From positions 1-24,796 of the forward strand of contig JALNXP010000007.1 in the NCBI GenBank assembly GCA_023230285.1: DNA of 24,796 nucleotides, read 5' to 3'. A program made the position numbers and the translations under genes. Shown here one piece after another: positions 15,159 through 24,167 of the stretch (position 1 is the stretch's first letter; every line of letters begins with the position of its first letter). The stretch is from Bacteroidales bacterium. Its GTDB lineage: Bacteria; Bacteroidota; Bacteroidia; Bacteroidales; BM520. Under the pieces are notes generated by a model. That model was given only the letters and a program-made list of their open reading frames with translations. It had not been told where the DNA came from and searched no databases.

Positions 15159-16157
15159 TTAATAAGTGCGATAAAATAATTTGTTGCTGTAATCACTGAG
15201 AGCTTCTTTGGCTTCCGCAGATAAATGGGCAATGTCTAACCATTTGTTGGCTTCTTTCTGATATTGCTTAACAGCATTTAATGTTGTTTGTTTAACATTG
15301 TATTTATTGAATAAAGAAGTCACAATTGTAATTTTTTCCGAATTGTCAATAGTGGTATTGTTATAAAGCTGTATCAAGTTGTCTTTTTCATCTTTATTAC
15401 AGGCGTTCTTTATAGCAGTTAGATATGGAAATGTTTTTTTGCAGCACGTAATGTCTCCGCCGGTATTTTTCCCAAACACTTTAGAATCGCCATAGATGTC
15501 GAGAAAGTCGTCCATAAGTTGGAATGCGATACCCATAGCTTCACCGTATTTGTACAGAGCATTTTGAGTAATTTCATCAGCATTGCCGATGAATGAGCCT
15601 ATTTTTAAAGCAGATGCAATCACTACAGCTGTTTTCAGCCTTATCATTTCTATATAATCATGGATGCACACTTCGTCTGTACTTTCAAAGTCCATGTCAA
15701 ATTGCTGACCATCGCATACTTCTATGGCGGTCTTGCAGAATTCGGTTAAAATAGGCTTTATCAAATCATCACGTGTCTTTGTGACAAAGTTTACAGCTGT
15801 TGCAAACATAGTGTCGCCGGTGAGTATTGCAATGTTCTGATTCCATTTTTTGTATACTGTCGGATGGTTGCGTCTGATGTTGGCTTTATCCATAATATCA
15901 TCATGGACAAGGGTGAAGTTATGAAATATCTCCAATCCTAATGCCGGATAAATGGCATCTTCCAAGTTGCCGCCGTTAACATCAGACGAGAGAAGCAGCA
16001 ATAAAGGTCGCATTCGCTTACCACCTTGCTGTAACGCATATTTTATGGTGTCATAAAGTGTCTTGGATTTTACCGACTTGGCTATTTCAGAAGTTTCATC
16101 GCACAAATCGGTAATTTTATCATTTAGGATTGTAGATATTTCATCAAAAGTTTTCAT
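15159..16157 (-). CDS. Polyprenyl (isoprenyl) diphosphate synthase
   Basis: 332 residues. Condenses isopentenyl diphosphate with allylic diphosphates to make isoprenoid precursors in the cytosol. Seen: GGKRMRP (45-51) for IPP binding, the first Asp-rich motif DDIMD (86-90) without the two-residue insertion of FPP synthases, RRNHPTV, and the second Asp-rich motif DDFLD (216-220) with GKNTGGD after it. Phe81 lies five residues before the first motif; an aromatic there normally stops chain growth early, so a C15-C20 product is more likely than a long quinone side chain, but this is inference. The gene lies 14 nt after the phosphofructokinase gene and 20 nt before the sugar transporter gene, consistent with one transcript. 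Confidence 0.92.
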   Translation of the reverse strand: MKTFDEISTILNDKITDLCDETSEIAKSVKSKTLYDTIKYALQQGGKRMRPLLLLLSSDVNGGNLEDAIYPALGLEIFHNFTLVHDDIMDKANIRRNHPTVYKKWNQNIAILTGDTMFATAVNFVTKTRDDLIKPILTEFCKTAIEVCDGQQFDMDFESTDEVCIHDYIEMIRLKTAVVIASALKIGSFIGNADEITQNALYKYGEAMGIAFQLMDDFLDIYGDSKVFGKNTGGDITCCKKTFPYLTAIKNACNKDEKDNLIQLYNNTTIDNSEKITIVTSLFNKYNVKQTTLNAVKQYQKEANKWLDIAHLSAEAKEALSDYSNKLFYRTY

Positions 16158-16171
16158 TATTTACTCGGCAC

Positions 16172-17398
16172 TTACCAGCATAATATTTTTTTGAAATCGT
16201 ATTCTTCAGGATTATCAACGTATTGTAAGACATCTTCATAATCTTCTTCGCTTATGTAATGCAAGTTTTCATCGAAAACGAGGTGAGCTTGCTGAGATTC
16301 GATATTGAAGAAGCGTGTTTTCATCTTGTTGGTTTTTGGGTCAATAATGTCTTTCATGAAGATAGGACTTATATCACCCTTTGAATCAGCACATACCATG
16401 CAGGCTGTATAGTTTTTGTCGAATAGTTGTTTTACGCCGGTACCAAGCAAAGAGCAGTACATCAGGTCGTAAGCTATTGGATTAACACAGCGGAGTTCGT
16501 AGCCTAATTCAACAGGACGGCTTTTGGTTTGTAACCGTGTTTCTTTTTGCAACTTATGTTGTAATAATACGTTGAAAATGTGAGCTTTACTTACAGGACC
16601 CAACTCAGGGTGTCCATGTTCGTCATAAGTGAAGTTGATGCCGGTGGCTTCGATTTCGCTGTCTGTCATAGAATGAAAAACGCCTTCGCTGATTATCGCA
16701 GCTCCATAATCAATGCCTAAAATTTTACGTTTAAGCATGGAAGATATGATAAGATTAGTGATTTTGTCGAAAGTAATTTTTGTCTTGTTGAACATCTCCG
16801 GAATGATTATCATAGGGTAGTGGGCGGCGGCACCGATGCCAAAGGCAAGGTGACCGGCTTCGCGACCCATGGAGGCTATAACAAACCACGTCCCGCTCGT
16901 ACGTGCATCTTCGTAAATGGTGGTGGCAAGTTTTACCCCTTCAGCTGTAGCCGACTGAAAACCGAAAGTAGGAGTGCCTTCAGGAAGAAATAAGTCATTG
17001 TCGATAGTTTTAGGTACGTGAATGTTCTGTATGGAATAGCTGTTCTCATGTAAATATTCAGAAACCCTCACAGCCGTAGTTGCTGTGTCATCACCACCAA
17101 TAGTGACTAACAACTTTATGTTGTTGTTGATGAAAAAGTCTATGTTTAGACGGCTCATGTCAGAAGGTTTATAACGACTCATGGCAAGTATGGAGCCTCC
17201 AAGTTGACGTATCTCGTCAGCTTTTTCAAAGGTGATGTCCATCTCTCTTAAACGATAGGTGAACAAACTCTTAAAACCTTCGTGTAAACCGATAACCCTG
17301 TAACCGTGTTTTAAAAAAACTTTTGCTGTAGAACTGATGACCGTGTTTATACCGGGTGCCGGACCTCCACCACATAAAATTGCTATTGCTTTTTTCAT
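16172..17398 (-). CDS. pfp: Phosphofructokinase, pyrophosphate-dependent type
   Basis: 408 residues. Phosphorylates fructose-6-phosphate to fructose-1,6-bisphosphate in glycolysis. CGGGPAPGIN (9-18) is the phosphate-donor loop; GGDD (101-104) has Asp where ATP enzymes have Gly104; PKTIDND (129-135) has Lys where ATP enzymes have Gly; MGR (177-179) binds substrate. The Asp and Lys pair is the accepted signature of pyrophosphate use, so the enzyme is probably the reversible PPi-dependent form (diphosphate-fructose-6-phosphate 1-phosphotransferase). Annotation as an ATP-dependent phosphofructokinase would be the alternative. It is the first gene of a minus-strand run with polyprenyl synthase and the sugar transporter. 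TATATTTG upstream (17432-17425) is its likely -7 box. Confidence 0.9.
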   Translation of the reverse strand: MKKAIAILCGGGPAPGINTVISSTAKVFLKHGYRVIGLHEGFKSLFTYRLREMDITFEKADEIRQLGGSILAMSRYKPSDMSRLNIDFFINNNIKLLVTIGGDDTATTAVRVSEYLHENSYSIQNIHVPKTIDNDLFLPEGTPTFGFQSATAEGVKLATTIYEDARTSGTWFVIASMGREAGHLAFGIGAAAHYPMIIIPEMFNKTKITFDKITNLIISSMLKRKILGIDYGAAIISEGVFHSMTDSEIEATGINFTYDEHGHPELGPVSKAHIFNVLLQHKLQKETRLQTKSRPVELGYELRCVNPIAYDLMYCSLLGTGVKQLFDKNYTACMVCADSKGDISPIFMKDIIDPKTNKMKTRFFNIESQQAHLVFDENLHYISEEDYEDVLQYVDNPEEYDFKKILCW

Positions 17399-17424
17399 CT
17401 TTCTTACTCAAATAAATTAGATTG

Positions 17425-17432
17425 CAAATATA
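17425..17432 (-). promoter_or_regulatory. -7 box of the phosphofructokinase gene
   Basis: Minus-strand TATATTTG followed by C matches TAnnTTTG, about 27 nt before the ATG ending at 17398. A TTTG at 17448-17445 is too close (12 nt) to be a normal -33 box. The 87-nt gap holds no other feature I can support. Confidence 0.5.
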
Positions 17433-17485
17433 CATCAAGTTTTTCAAAAAAAATATTGGCAACCAATAAAAATAATGTATTTATT

Positions 17486-20400
17486 TTATAAACCATATTG
17501 CGCACAAAATTGCCATAGACGCTCTGAGGTGGCTATGATATACTGATATGGCGGCATTCCCTTAGAGCGTTTTATACGTCTGACATTCGTCTTGTCGTTA
17601 CGTATCAAGTTGGTGAAGTCCTCATTAGTGGAATATGTAAACATGTTGTTGTTGTGATAAAAGAAGAAGTATTTATTAGATACTCCTAATTCGTTCTTTG
17701 AAATCAACATAATGGTAACTGCTTCTGTACCACCTTGTTTGGATATTTCTATAACACCTTTGACTGTTTTGTTTACAGTGATGCCGTCTATCGAAGCTAC
17801 TGTTATCGGTCCAATAGAGTAAAATACCTTGGCTTTATTGTCCCAAGTTAATTTTACATTGGAGATTACAATAGTTGAGTTTAATATCTTAGGTGTTGTT
17901 GTGGAACCTCCGTAACTGTTGATGTCGGTATAATAACGTTGAAATTCACTGCTCGGCAATAAGAAGTTTAAGGCAGAGTAATATTTGTTTGCTGCCGGTG
18001 GTGTGTAAACCCAGTTAGAAACTGCAAGGTCTTCTGCCATGATTTTCAGAGCTTGCTTGTTAAAATGGAAATCTGTGAAAAGCGACATCTCTATTTCTAT
18101 GCTGTCTGCCGGTATGAAGTATCGTAAACTTCCGGCTGTATTGAAGTTAAATCTGCTTTTCGTTTCGAGAAAATGCAGTATGTCGGAGCCTTCAAGCAGA
18201 CATCTTTCTACGTCAAGCGTTACATGGCGTGTGTCGTTGACAGCGTAAGTCTTGCTGTCGTCTGTTACCGTGTATTTGTTGCCATTAAAACGAAGAAGCC
18301 CTCCTACGTTGATTATCGGAAAATCAGGAATTTTGTTTTTTGTCGATATGAAAGCAGGATATATGATGGCTCCCGGATTTGAAAACATCACCCCGGCTTG
18401 TATCTCTTTGCCGTCCTTTGATAAAAATTGTTTGTTGATAGGTAATGTAAGGTCTTGAGGATTAGTGCTGTATGCAAATTGCACCCACGTCTCGTTGTCA
18501 AAACACGGCTGTTTGACGTGGTAAAAGCCTTTTAACTCTAATTCTTTGCTTAAATTAGACATGCTGAGTGTGCCTTGAAAATCGACAACAGCATTGAGCG
18601 GCAACGGATTTAACTCCGGAATAATGGCTTTAGCCGTGACTTTGTCTGCATTACTACTCATACTCTCTACAAATACTATAGTGACGTTGCCTTTGTTGTC
18701 TTTATAGTCGTAATAGCCGGAACCGGTAAAAACCTCTCTTGACTGAATGTTGGCATTTGTAGAATAAAATAAATGATGTTTTTCTTTGATGTTGTATATC
18801 GCAAAAGCGTTATTTATTGGCATCATACCACCACCGGAAGTTATTATGACCGATTTGTCTACAGGCATGATGGAAGCATCCGAAACGATAATATACTCTA
18901 CGCCATTGAAAGATAATAAATTTGTTTCACAGTTAAATTCACCTGCGATAGTGTTGAATTGCAATCCTTTAGCTTTCTTGCTTTGTGCAATTGCCGTAGC
19001 TCCCTCCGGAGGTAAATCAAGAATACGGAAAAGTGATGAGTCATGTGTGTGTGGTGGAAAGTTTTGCGGACTGCCAAGTATCAGTTTATTCTTGTTGATG
19101 TCCCATAAATAGTTGGCATAGTTTACAGTATAAGCATTCTCGTTGAAGTTGATGATAGATGTTTTTTCATCGTTGGCATTGAAATTTCCGACTTTAGTTT
19201 TTACGTCCATATTGAGGTTGTATGCTAAAGCATCAACAGAAGTGTGTTTATTGTCAGGCAGATAATATGAAAAATCTGTGTTGTCGGCACTAAAACTCCA
19301 TAGTTTGAAATGATAATCATCAGATGAAATATTGCCTAAACCGTTGATTATGTTGCCACTGCCTCTTATTATCTCCGGCGAATAATACAGCTTGCCTTTT
19401 AAAGCCACAAAATCGTGGTACAGATAATAAGGGTCTGATGTCAGCGTGTTGAATGTCATCACATTAGGTTCGACATCCCAGTGCATAAAAGAGCTTGAAC
19501 CTTCAATATACGGATATTCTATCGGACTTACCTGCTCTTCAATTACTACTCGCTCAACAACGGCGTTTGCAGAATCAGGGAAGAAAACGAAATCTTCGGA
19601 TTTTAATTCGGCAGTCAAATAATCAAGTTGTCCGCTGCCGCGAAAACATTCGTTGCTGAGCGAAATCGTATTGTAGAACCTGCCTTTGCCACCATAAATT
19701 GCATAACCACTGTCCGGAAGCTGATGCGTGAAACCTAACGATTTGTTGGGTAAAATAGTTATAGGCTGTCTGAAATCTTCAAAAATGCCTCCCGACACGC
19801 AAGTCCCGGCGAATGAAACGTGATCAGGAACAAAAGTTTGTAAACTGTCAATAGAAAACGGGTCAAGCAAAAAGTAAAAACGCTCATGATTATAAACTCC
19901 GTCACAAATGTTGGGAGAATCATAATATATAAAAGCGGAGTCTGTGCATGTGAATATAGGATATTCAGGATAGTCGTCAGAATTTCCGGATTTATTGAAT
20001 GACTTGTTTATTTCGAGTACGCCGGATAAATCTCGTATGGGAGATTGTATTTTATCAACAATTACTCGCCCTCTGCTGTCGATTTTATCTGTAGCAACAT
20101 AGAACAACAGAGAGTCTATCTGCGATAAATTCATGTCGAACCTTGAATAATTAAAACGTCCGAATTTTACGAAAAAATCTATTAATCCGGCTTGCAGATA
20201 GCCTGAAAATTCCATGTTCATGTCATTTTTTACATGAAGAGTCTGACTGTCAGGAAATAGAATTACATTGTCTTTCCTACTGAAAGTAACTGATTCAACG
20301 CCTTTTAGCGTTAAAATATCGTCTTTGAGAGATAGCACGGCGTTGTCGTCATTAACAATATGCGAAGACATTGTCAGTATGTCATAATCAATTTTTTCGT

Positions 20401-21949
20401 TATAGGCATTGACGTAGTCATATAATTTCTGCGTTACTGTAATTCTTTCGGTATCAGGGTCGTAAGTGATAACTCCTAAGTCGGCAAGATTAAGTATTTC
20501 TGTTTTTACCTGCGCATACCCCATCTTGCAGAACCATACAAAATCATCTAAAGAAAATTCAGTGCTATATTTTTTTGCGTATCTTAAAACTGTAATTATG
20601 GAATTTTTGCCGTCAGCGGTTTCAAATTGTCTGAAACGTTTTTTAGAGAAAAAGTTCCATGATTCGAAAAAGGCATCTCCTTCTTTGGCAAAAGTACTTG
20701 TGGCAGAAAATTTTAAATAATCACTCCCGATGTTCCAATTTATTTCGTCACTGAAAATGTTCAGTTTGTGATAGATGCTGACAAAAGGTTGCGACCCTGC
20801 ATCGTTAGGGTCACGGGTTATGGTTAATTGATTTTTATCTGTTCTGTAATTTATGGCAGAGTTATTGTGCGATATAGTGTCACGGCGAGTAATGATTTCT
20901 ACTTCAGTGGAATTTGACGAAAAATTATCGGGACTGATATTGAAACGTTTAGATGATAGATAGATAAAGGCTGTGTCATTATAAAAAAACGTTATTTGCG
21001 CATCTTCGCCGGAGCTTGCAGTGCCGATAATTCTATTACCTTCAAGAGCAAATCCTCCAAAAAAGTTTACATCAGGATAAAGGTTTACTATCTCTGTCTG
21101 ATTGCTGTATGGTTGAAATTTTGGAAATCGTGAGTTGTCTTTATTAGCACCTTGCACGCATCTGTCGGTTATCGAACCTGAATAGGCATTGCCCGCAAAA
21201 TAATCTTTATGATATAAAAGTACAGAATCAATAGTGATATATACATTGTCTAAAGATGCTGTAAAATGTGGTGGCAAAGTAACATAAACAATGGAGGTAT
21301 CAAGACCTGCTTTTTGCCAATTTATTTTGCCTTTGCTGCCATACCATTTTTTGTCGTAAAAGTTTATTCTGCCGGAAGTGTTGTATATTATAATGCTGTC
21401 ATTGACAGGACATTGCAGTTTTGCATCTTCAATATTAATATAAAGAATGTTGTCGGTATAATCTAATGATATGCGGCTTGCCTGTGCTATTTCCCAATGA
21501 AAAGATGTGGTTGCCGAAATAGTTTTGTTTTTGAAAAAATCTCTCCACCCGGCAATAAAAATCGAAGCCGGCTCAATTTCTATAATCGATGACACCCAGC
21601 TTTTGCAGTCTTCTTCCGAAAAATCTGCCGACAACATTGCTCTAAATGAGCTGATTACATCATAATAGTTGGCGATTTTTGCTTTTTTCGTCACATAATA
21701 ATTCAAAATATTACATATTTGTGATATGTAAAAGTCGTTAATTTTATTTGATAATAATAGAGAGTCAAATTCGTCGGTTACAGCATCAATATCTTTGGAT
21801 TGAACGTTTTTTCCAATAGAGCTGATATGAGAATGAAAATTCAAGGTCAAAGAATCATTGGGTGTAAACCACTGATTATGTTGGTCTTGTGCCATACAGT
21901 TAAAAGATATGGCTATGGTTATAGCTATTATTGAAATAACATATTTCAT
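17486..21949 (-). CDS. Very large secreted protein of unknown function (1487 aa)
   Basis: I do not recognise a named family. The signal peptide is residues 1-20 (MKYVISIIAITIAISFNCMA, cleavage near MAQ); there is no lipobox and no later membrane segment, so the protein is periplasmic or exported. Residues about 30-130 are helical (repeated Ile/Leu, few Gly). The bulk is beta-rich with alternating hydrophobic residues and recurring GSG or SGG turns (about 770, 864, 1076: FRGSGQLDYL, IRGSGNIING, FTGSGYYDY). A helical, basic-acidic stretch about 460-525 (SLDDFVWFCKMGYAQVK) interrupts it. The last 35 residues are basic then aromatic (NVRRIKRSKGMPPYQYI), unlike a type IX secretion tail. I recall similar giant hypothetical proteins in other Bacteroidetes but cannot verify it. 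One base separates it from the pncB stop, so it is probably translated from the pncB transcript. Confidence 0.8.
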   Translation of the reverse strand: MKYVISIIAITIAISFNCMAQDQHNQWFTPNDSLTLNFHSHISSIGKNVQSKDIDAVTDEFDSLLLSNKINDFYISQICNILNYYVTKKAKIANYYDVISSFRAMLSADFSEEDCKSWVSSIIEIEPASIFIAGWRDFFKNKTISATTSFHWEIAQASRISLDYTDNILYINIEDAKLQCPVNDSIIIYNTSGRINFYDKKWYGSKGKINWQKAGLDTSIVYVTLPPHFTASLDNVYITIDSVLLYHKDYFAGNAYSGSITDRCVQGANKDNSRFPKFQPYSNQTEIVNLYPDVNFFGGFALEGNRIIGTASSGEDAQITFFYNDTAFIYLSSKRFNISPDNFSSNSTEVEIITRRDTISHNNSAINYRTDKNQLTITRDPNDAGSQPFVSIYHKLNIFSDEINWNIGSDYLKFSATSTFAKEGDAFFESWNFFSKKRFRQFETADGKNSIITVLRYAKKYSTEFSLDDFVWFCKMGYAQVKTEILNLADLGVITYDPDTERITVTQKLYDYVNAYNEKIDYDILTMSSHIVNDDNAVLSLKDDILTLKGVESVTFSRKDNVILFPDSQTLHVKNDMNMEFSGYLQAGLIDFFVKFGRFNYSRFDMNLSQIDSLLFYVATDKIDSRGRVIVDKIQSPIRDLSGVLEINKSFNKSGNSDDYPEYPIFTCTDSAFIYYDSPNICDGVYNHERFYFLLDPFSIDSLQTFVPDHVSFAGTCVSGGIFEDFRQPITILPNKSLGFTHQLPDSGYAIYGGKGRFYNTISLSNECFRGSGQLDYLTAELKSEDFVFFPDSANAVVERVVIEEQVSPIEYPYIEGSSSFMHWDVEPNVMTFNTLTSDPYYLYHDFVALKGKLYYSPEIIRGSGNIINGLGNISSDDYHFKLWSFSADNTDFSYYLPDNKHTSVDALAYNLNMDVKTKVGNFNANDEKTSIINFNENAYTVNYANYLWDINKNKLILGSPQNFPPHTHDSSLFRILDLPPEGATAIAQSKKAKGLQFNTIAGEFNCETNLLSFNGVEYIIVSDASIMPVDKSVIITSGGGMMPINNAFAIYNIKEKHHLFYSTNANIQSREVFTGSGYYDYKDNKGNVTIVFVESMSSNADKVTAKAIIPELNPLPLNAVVDFQGTLSMSNLSKELELKGFYHVKQPCFDNETWVQFAYSTNPQDLTLPINKQFLSKDGKEIQAGVMFSNPGAIIYPAFISTKNKIPDFPIINVGGLLRFNGNKYTVTDDSKTYAVNDTRHVTLDVERCLLEGSDILHFLETKSRFNFNTAGSLRYFIPADSIEIEMSLFTDFHFNKQALKIMAEDLAVSNWVYTPPAANKYYSALNFLLPSSEFQRYYTDINSYGGSTTTPKILNSTIVISNVKLTWDNKAKVFYSIGPITVASIDGITVNKTVKGVIEISKQGGTEAVTIMLISKNELGVSNKYFFFYHNNNMFTYSTNEDFTNLIRNDKTNVRRIKRSKGMPPYQYIIATSERLWQFCAQYGL

Positions 21950-21950
21950 G

Positions 21951-23111
21951 CTAAGTGTTTATTACTCTTTTGCACAATTCTATTGTTGCGGGGTCTCCGG
22001 TGTATTTAGTTTCCGAATCCGACAATTTTATGGTGTTTACCCAGTTACAGCCTTCCGGTTTGGCGGCAACCATCTTGATTACAATATTCAACGGTGTTAC
22101 ACCTACGTCATTGGTAAAGTTTGTGCCGATGCCGAATGATATTCTGATTTTTCCGTTGCAAAAGTCTCTTATTTCTTTTACTTTTTCAGGGACTAATGAG
22201 TCGGAGAAGACGATTGCTTTTGTTGTTGGGTCTATGCCTAATTTTTTATAATGCGAAATAGTTTTGTTGGCAAATAGTATCGGGTCGCCGGAGTCGTGAC
22301 GGACACCGTCAAACAGTTTGGCAAATTTAGTGTCGAAATGCTTGAAAAATAAATCGGAAGTAAAAGTGTCGGATAGTGCAATGCCAAGGTCGCCGCGGTA
22401 AATGTCTATCCAATGTTCTAATGCAAATTGGGTAGCCATTTTAAAGCCGTATTTTGCGGCGTGAAACATGAACCATTCGTGAGCCTGTGTACCCATGGGG
22501 CTAACATCGTACTTTTGTGCAAAATGTACGTTGGAAGTTCCTAAAAATGTATTCGGAGCATAATTTTTTAATGTCTGAATTATTTTATCATGATTGTGAT
22601 ATGAATAACGGCGGCGAGTACCAAAGTCGGAAACTCTGACGTTGAGAGATTGATAAAACTTCATCTTCTGGTCTGCATTCTCCTGAATGACATTCTCCGG
22701 CAGAATAGGCTCTCCGGTGATGTGAAAATATAACTCGGAAATTAATGCCATTAAAGGAACTTCCCATAAAATAGTCCTGTACCAATAACCTTCTATAAAT
22801 ACCGATAAATCACCATCTTGTTGGTTAACACTAACTTCATCGGCATCAAAACGATAACCGGCAAGAAAATCTATATATGCAGGATCAAGAAAATAACAAC
22901 GAGATCTTAAAAATTGCTTCTCCTCTTTTGTGAGCTTTAATGCCTGCATCTCTTTAATGTTTTCAAGCAATATCTTGTCAAAACCATCCGGAAATTTTGT
23001 TTTTCCTCTGTTTATGAATTGATATTTGACAATTGCATGAGGAAACAAGTTAATTGTAGCCTTTTGCATTGTAAATTTGTAAAAATCATTGTCTAAAATG
23101 GTCTGAATCAT
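21951..23111 (-). CDS. pncB: Nicotinate phosphoribosyltransferase
   Basis: 386 residues. Joins nicotinate to PRPP with ATP hydrolysis, making nicotinate mononucleotide for NAD salvage. The N-terminus IQTILDNDFYKFTMQKATINLFP is the family's opening. GTSNVHFAQ and MGTQAHEWFMFHA follow, with His211 at the position of the phosphorylated histidine of enteric PncB. Later marks are GVRHDSGDPI, AIVFSDSLV, SFGIGTNFTNDVG, PLNIVIKM and KLSDSETKYTGD. The ATG at 23111 fits the conserved N-terminus. The gene is 71 nt downstream of lpxH on the same strand and ends one base before the giant secreted protein. TATTTTTG lies 2 nt before the ATG but would give a leaderless message, so I do not call it a promoter. 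Confidence 0.95.
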   Translation of the reverse strand: MIQTILDNDFYKFTMQKATINLFPHAIVKYQFINRGKTKFPDGFDKILLENIKEMQALKLTKEEKQFLRSRCYFLDPAYIDFLAGYRFDADEVSVNQQDGDLSVFIEGYWYRTILWEVPLMALISELYFHITGEPILPENVIQENADQKMKFYQSLNVRVSDFGTRRRYSYHNHDKIIQTLKNYAPNTFLGTSNVHFAQKYDVSPMGTQAHEWFMFHAAKYGFKMATQFALEHWIDIYRGDLGIALSDTFTSDLFFKHFDTKFAKLFDGVRHDSGDPILFANKTISHYKKLGIDPTTKAIVFSDSLVPEKVKEIRDFCNGKIRISFGIGTNFTNDVGVTPLNIVIKMVAAKPEGCNWVNTIKLSDSETKYTGDPATIELCKRVINT

Positions 23112-23182
23112 TACAAAAATATTTAAAGTGTTAATAAAAAATTTATATGATGAAATTTGTTATATGTTAGCAATAATGGTGA

Positions 23183-23962
23183 TTAGGATTCGTATTTTTT
23201 AAGATAAAAATTGCCGGTTTCGTCTATAATGCCGTAAGTATAATTCATTATCCAGTCGCCAAGCAGAACAAAAAGTTTGCCGTTGTTTAATTCTTTAGTT
23301 AATGGAATATGACGATGCCCATAAATTAAATAGTCAATGTCAGGATTTTTACGTGCTATATCGGAAGCATATTTATAAAGTAACTCGTTTTCGGCTATTA
23401 TGTTTTTATCTTTTCCGGTAAGATAACGTTTTGTATAACGATGCTTGTTAGATAACAATAAGCCGAATCTGACTCCGATGTCAGGGTGTATCCATTTGAA
23501 TAACAGGCGATTAAATCGTCCTTCAAAGATTCGTAGAAGCAATTTGTAAAAAAAGTCGTCAGGACCGAGTCCGTCACCATGTGCAATGTGTATTTTTTTA
23601 CCGTTACATTCGATAATTTCAGGTTTTCTGTGATAAATAACGCCGATTTCGGATTTAAGGTAGCTTTTTTCCCATAAATCGTGATTTCCTTTAAAAAGAT
23701 GTACTTCTATGCCGGCATCTGTAAGCTCTGCAATTTTTGCTAATATCCTGACAAATCCTTTTGGAACGACTTTGGAATACTCAAACCAAAAGTCAAAGAT
23801 GTCGCCAACAAGGAATATTTTTGCAGCATCATCTTTTATTTCATCAAAAAATTTGATGATTAAACGTTCACGGGCAAGCGAGGAAGCCTCGTCTGGAATT
23901 CCAAGATGGAAGTCTGATAAAAAATAACAATTTGTCCGTGAGTTTTTCAATTCGTCTGTCAT
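23183..23962 (-). CDS. lpxH: UDP-2,3-diacylglucosamine diphosphatase (lipid A synthesis)
   Basis: 259 residues. Hydrolyses UDP-2,3-diacylglucosamine to lipid X and UMP at the inner membrane, the step before lipid A disaccharide formation. It is a calcineurin-type phosphoesterase with all metal motifs: SDFHL (Asp17, His19), GDIFDFWFEY (Asp54), GNHD (92-95), HGDG (His128) and GHRH (215-218). The spacing and the FDFW segment fit LpxH. A Bacteroidetes LpxH-like paralogue of other function is possible but less likely. Presence fits a Gram-negative envelope and the glycosyltransferase cluster at 6929, though they are far apart. The promoter is just upstream (TATCTTTG at 23984-23977). A lipid A gene next to NAD salvage appears to be chance gene order. 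Confidence 0.88.
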   Translation of the reverse strand: MTDELKNSRTNCYFLSDFHLGIPDEASSLARERLIIKFFDEIKDDAAKIFLVGDIFDFWFEYSKVVPKGFVRILAKIAELTDAGIEVHLFKGNHDLWEKSYLKSEIGVIYHRKPEIIECNGKKIHIAHGDGLGPDDFFYKLLLRIFEGRFNRLLFKWIHPDIGVRFGLLLSNKHRYTKRYLTGKDKNIIAENELLYKYASDIARKNPDIDYLIYGHRHIPLTKELNNGKLFVLLGDWIMNYTYGIIDETGNFYLKKYES

Positions 23963-23976
23963 TTTAATATAAAGTG

Positions 23977-23984
23977 CAAAGATA
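23977..23984 (-). promoter_or_regulatory. -7 box of lpxH
   Basis: Minus-strand TATCTTTG followed by C, 14 nt before the ATG ending at 23962, a full match to the Bacteroidetes -7 consensus. A -33 TTTG is not evident. The predicted leader is about 9 nt. Confidence 0.55.
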
Positions 23985-24052
23985 GTTGTATTTTTGGAAT
24001 AAAATGATAAACTTCGAGATTTAAAATGGCTATGTTGAAATAAGACACAAAA

Positions 24053-24080
24053 AAGAGACTGACAAATTTGTCAGTCTCTT
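24053..24080 (-). terminator. Intrinsic terminator of the tRNA pair
   Basis: A perfect 14-bp inverted repeat, AAGAGACTGACAAA (24053-24066) and TTTGTCAGTCTCTT (24067-24080), lies directly after tRNA-Pro on the minus strand. It is followed by a run of T (24054-24049 read on the minus strand as TTTTTT), then GTGT. The plus-strand side lacks a T run, so it acts on the minus strand. Confidence 0.88.
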
Positions 24081-24083
24081 CAG

Positions 24084-24158
24084 TCGGGGTAGCAGGATTT
24101 GAACCTGCGACCTCCTGCTCCCAAAGCAGGCGCGATAGCCGGACTACGCTATACCCCG
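24084..24158 (-). tRNA. tRNA-Pro (anticodon UGG)
   Basis: Read on the minus strand, the acceptor stem CGGGGTA (24158-24152) pairs with TACCCCG (24091-24085), discriminator A at 24084. The anticodon arm CCTGCTTTGGGAGCAGG has TGG in the loop, and the T arm contains GCAGGTTCAAATCCTGC. CCA is not encoded. It is the second gene of a two-tRNA transcript, 9 nt after tRNA-Ser. Confidence 0.95.
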
Positions 24159-24167
24159 CAAGTGCGG

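Noticed and set aside
17486..17600. Type IX secretion C-terminal sorting domain on the giant protein
   Set aside because: The last residues are basic and aromatic and lack the usual sorting-domain pattern.
18786..19112. 108-residue plus-strand open frame inside the giant gene
   Set aside because: Antisense shadow; no ribosome site, no recognisable domain, and the opposite frame continues unbroken.
21840..21949. Lipoprotein signal for the giant protein
   Set aside because: The Cys at position 18 is in the sequence SFNC, which does not fit a lipobox; signal peptidase I cleavage near MAQ is more likely.
23112..23121. TATTTTTG as promoter of pncB on the minus strand
   Set aside because: It lies 2 nt from the ATG, so the transcript would start within or after the start codon; there is no -33 box at the right distance.
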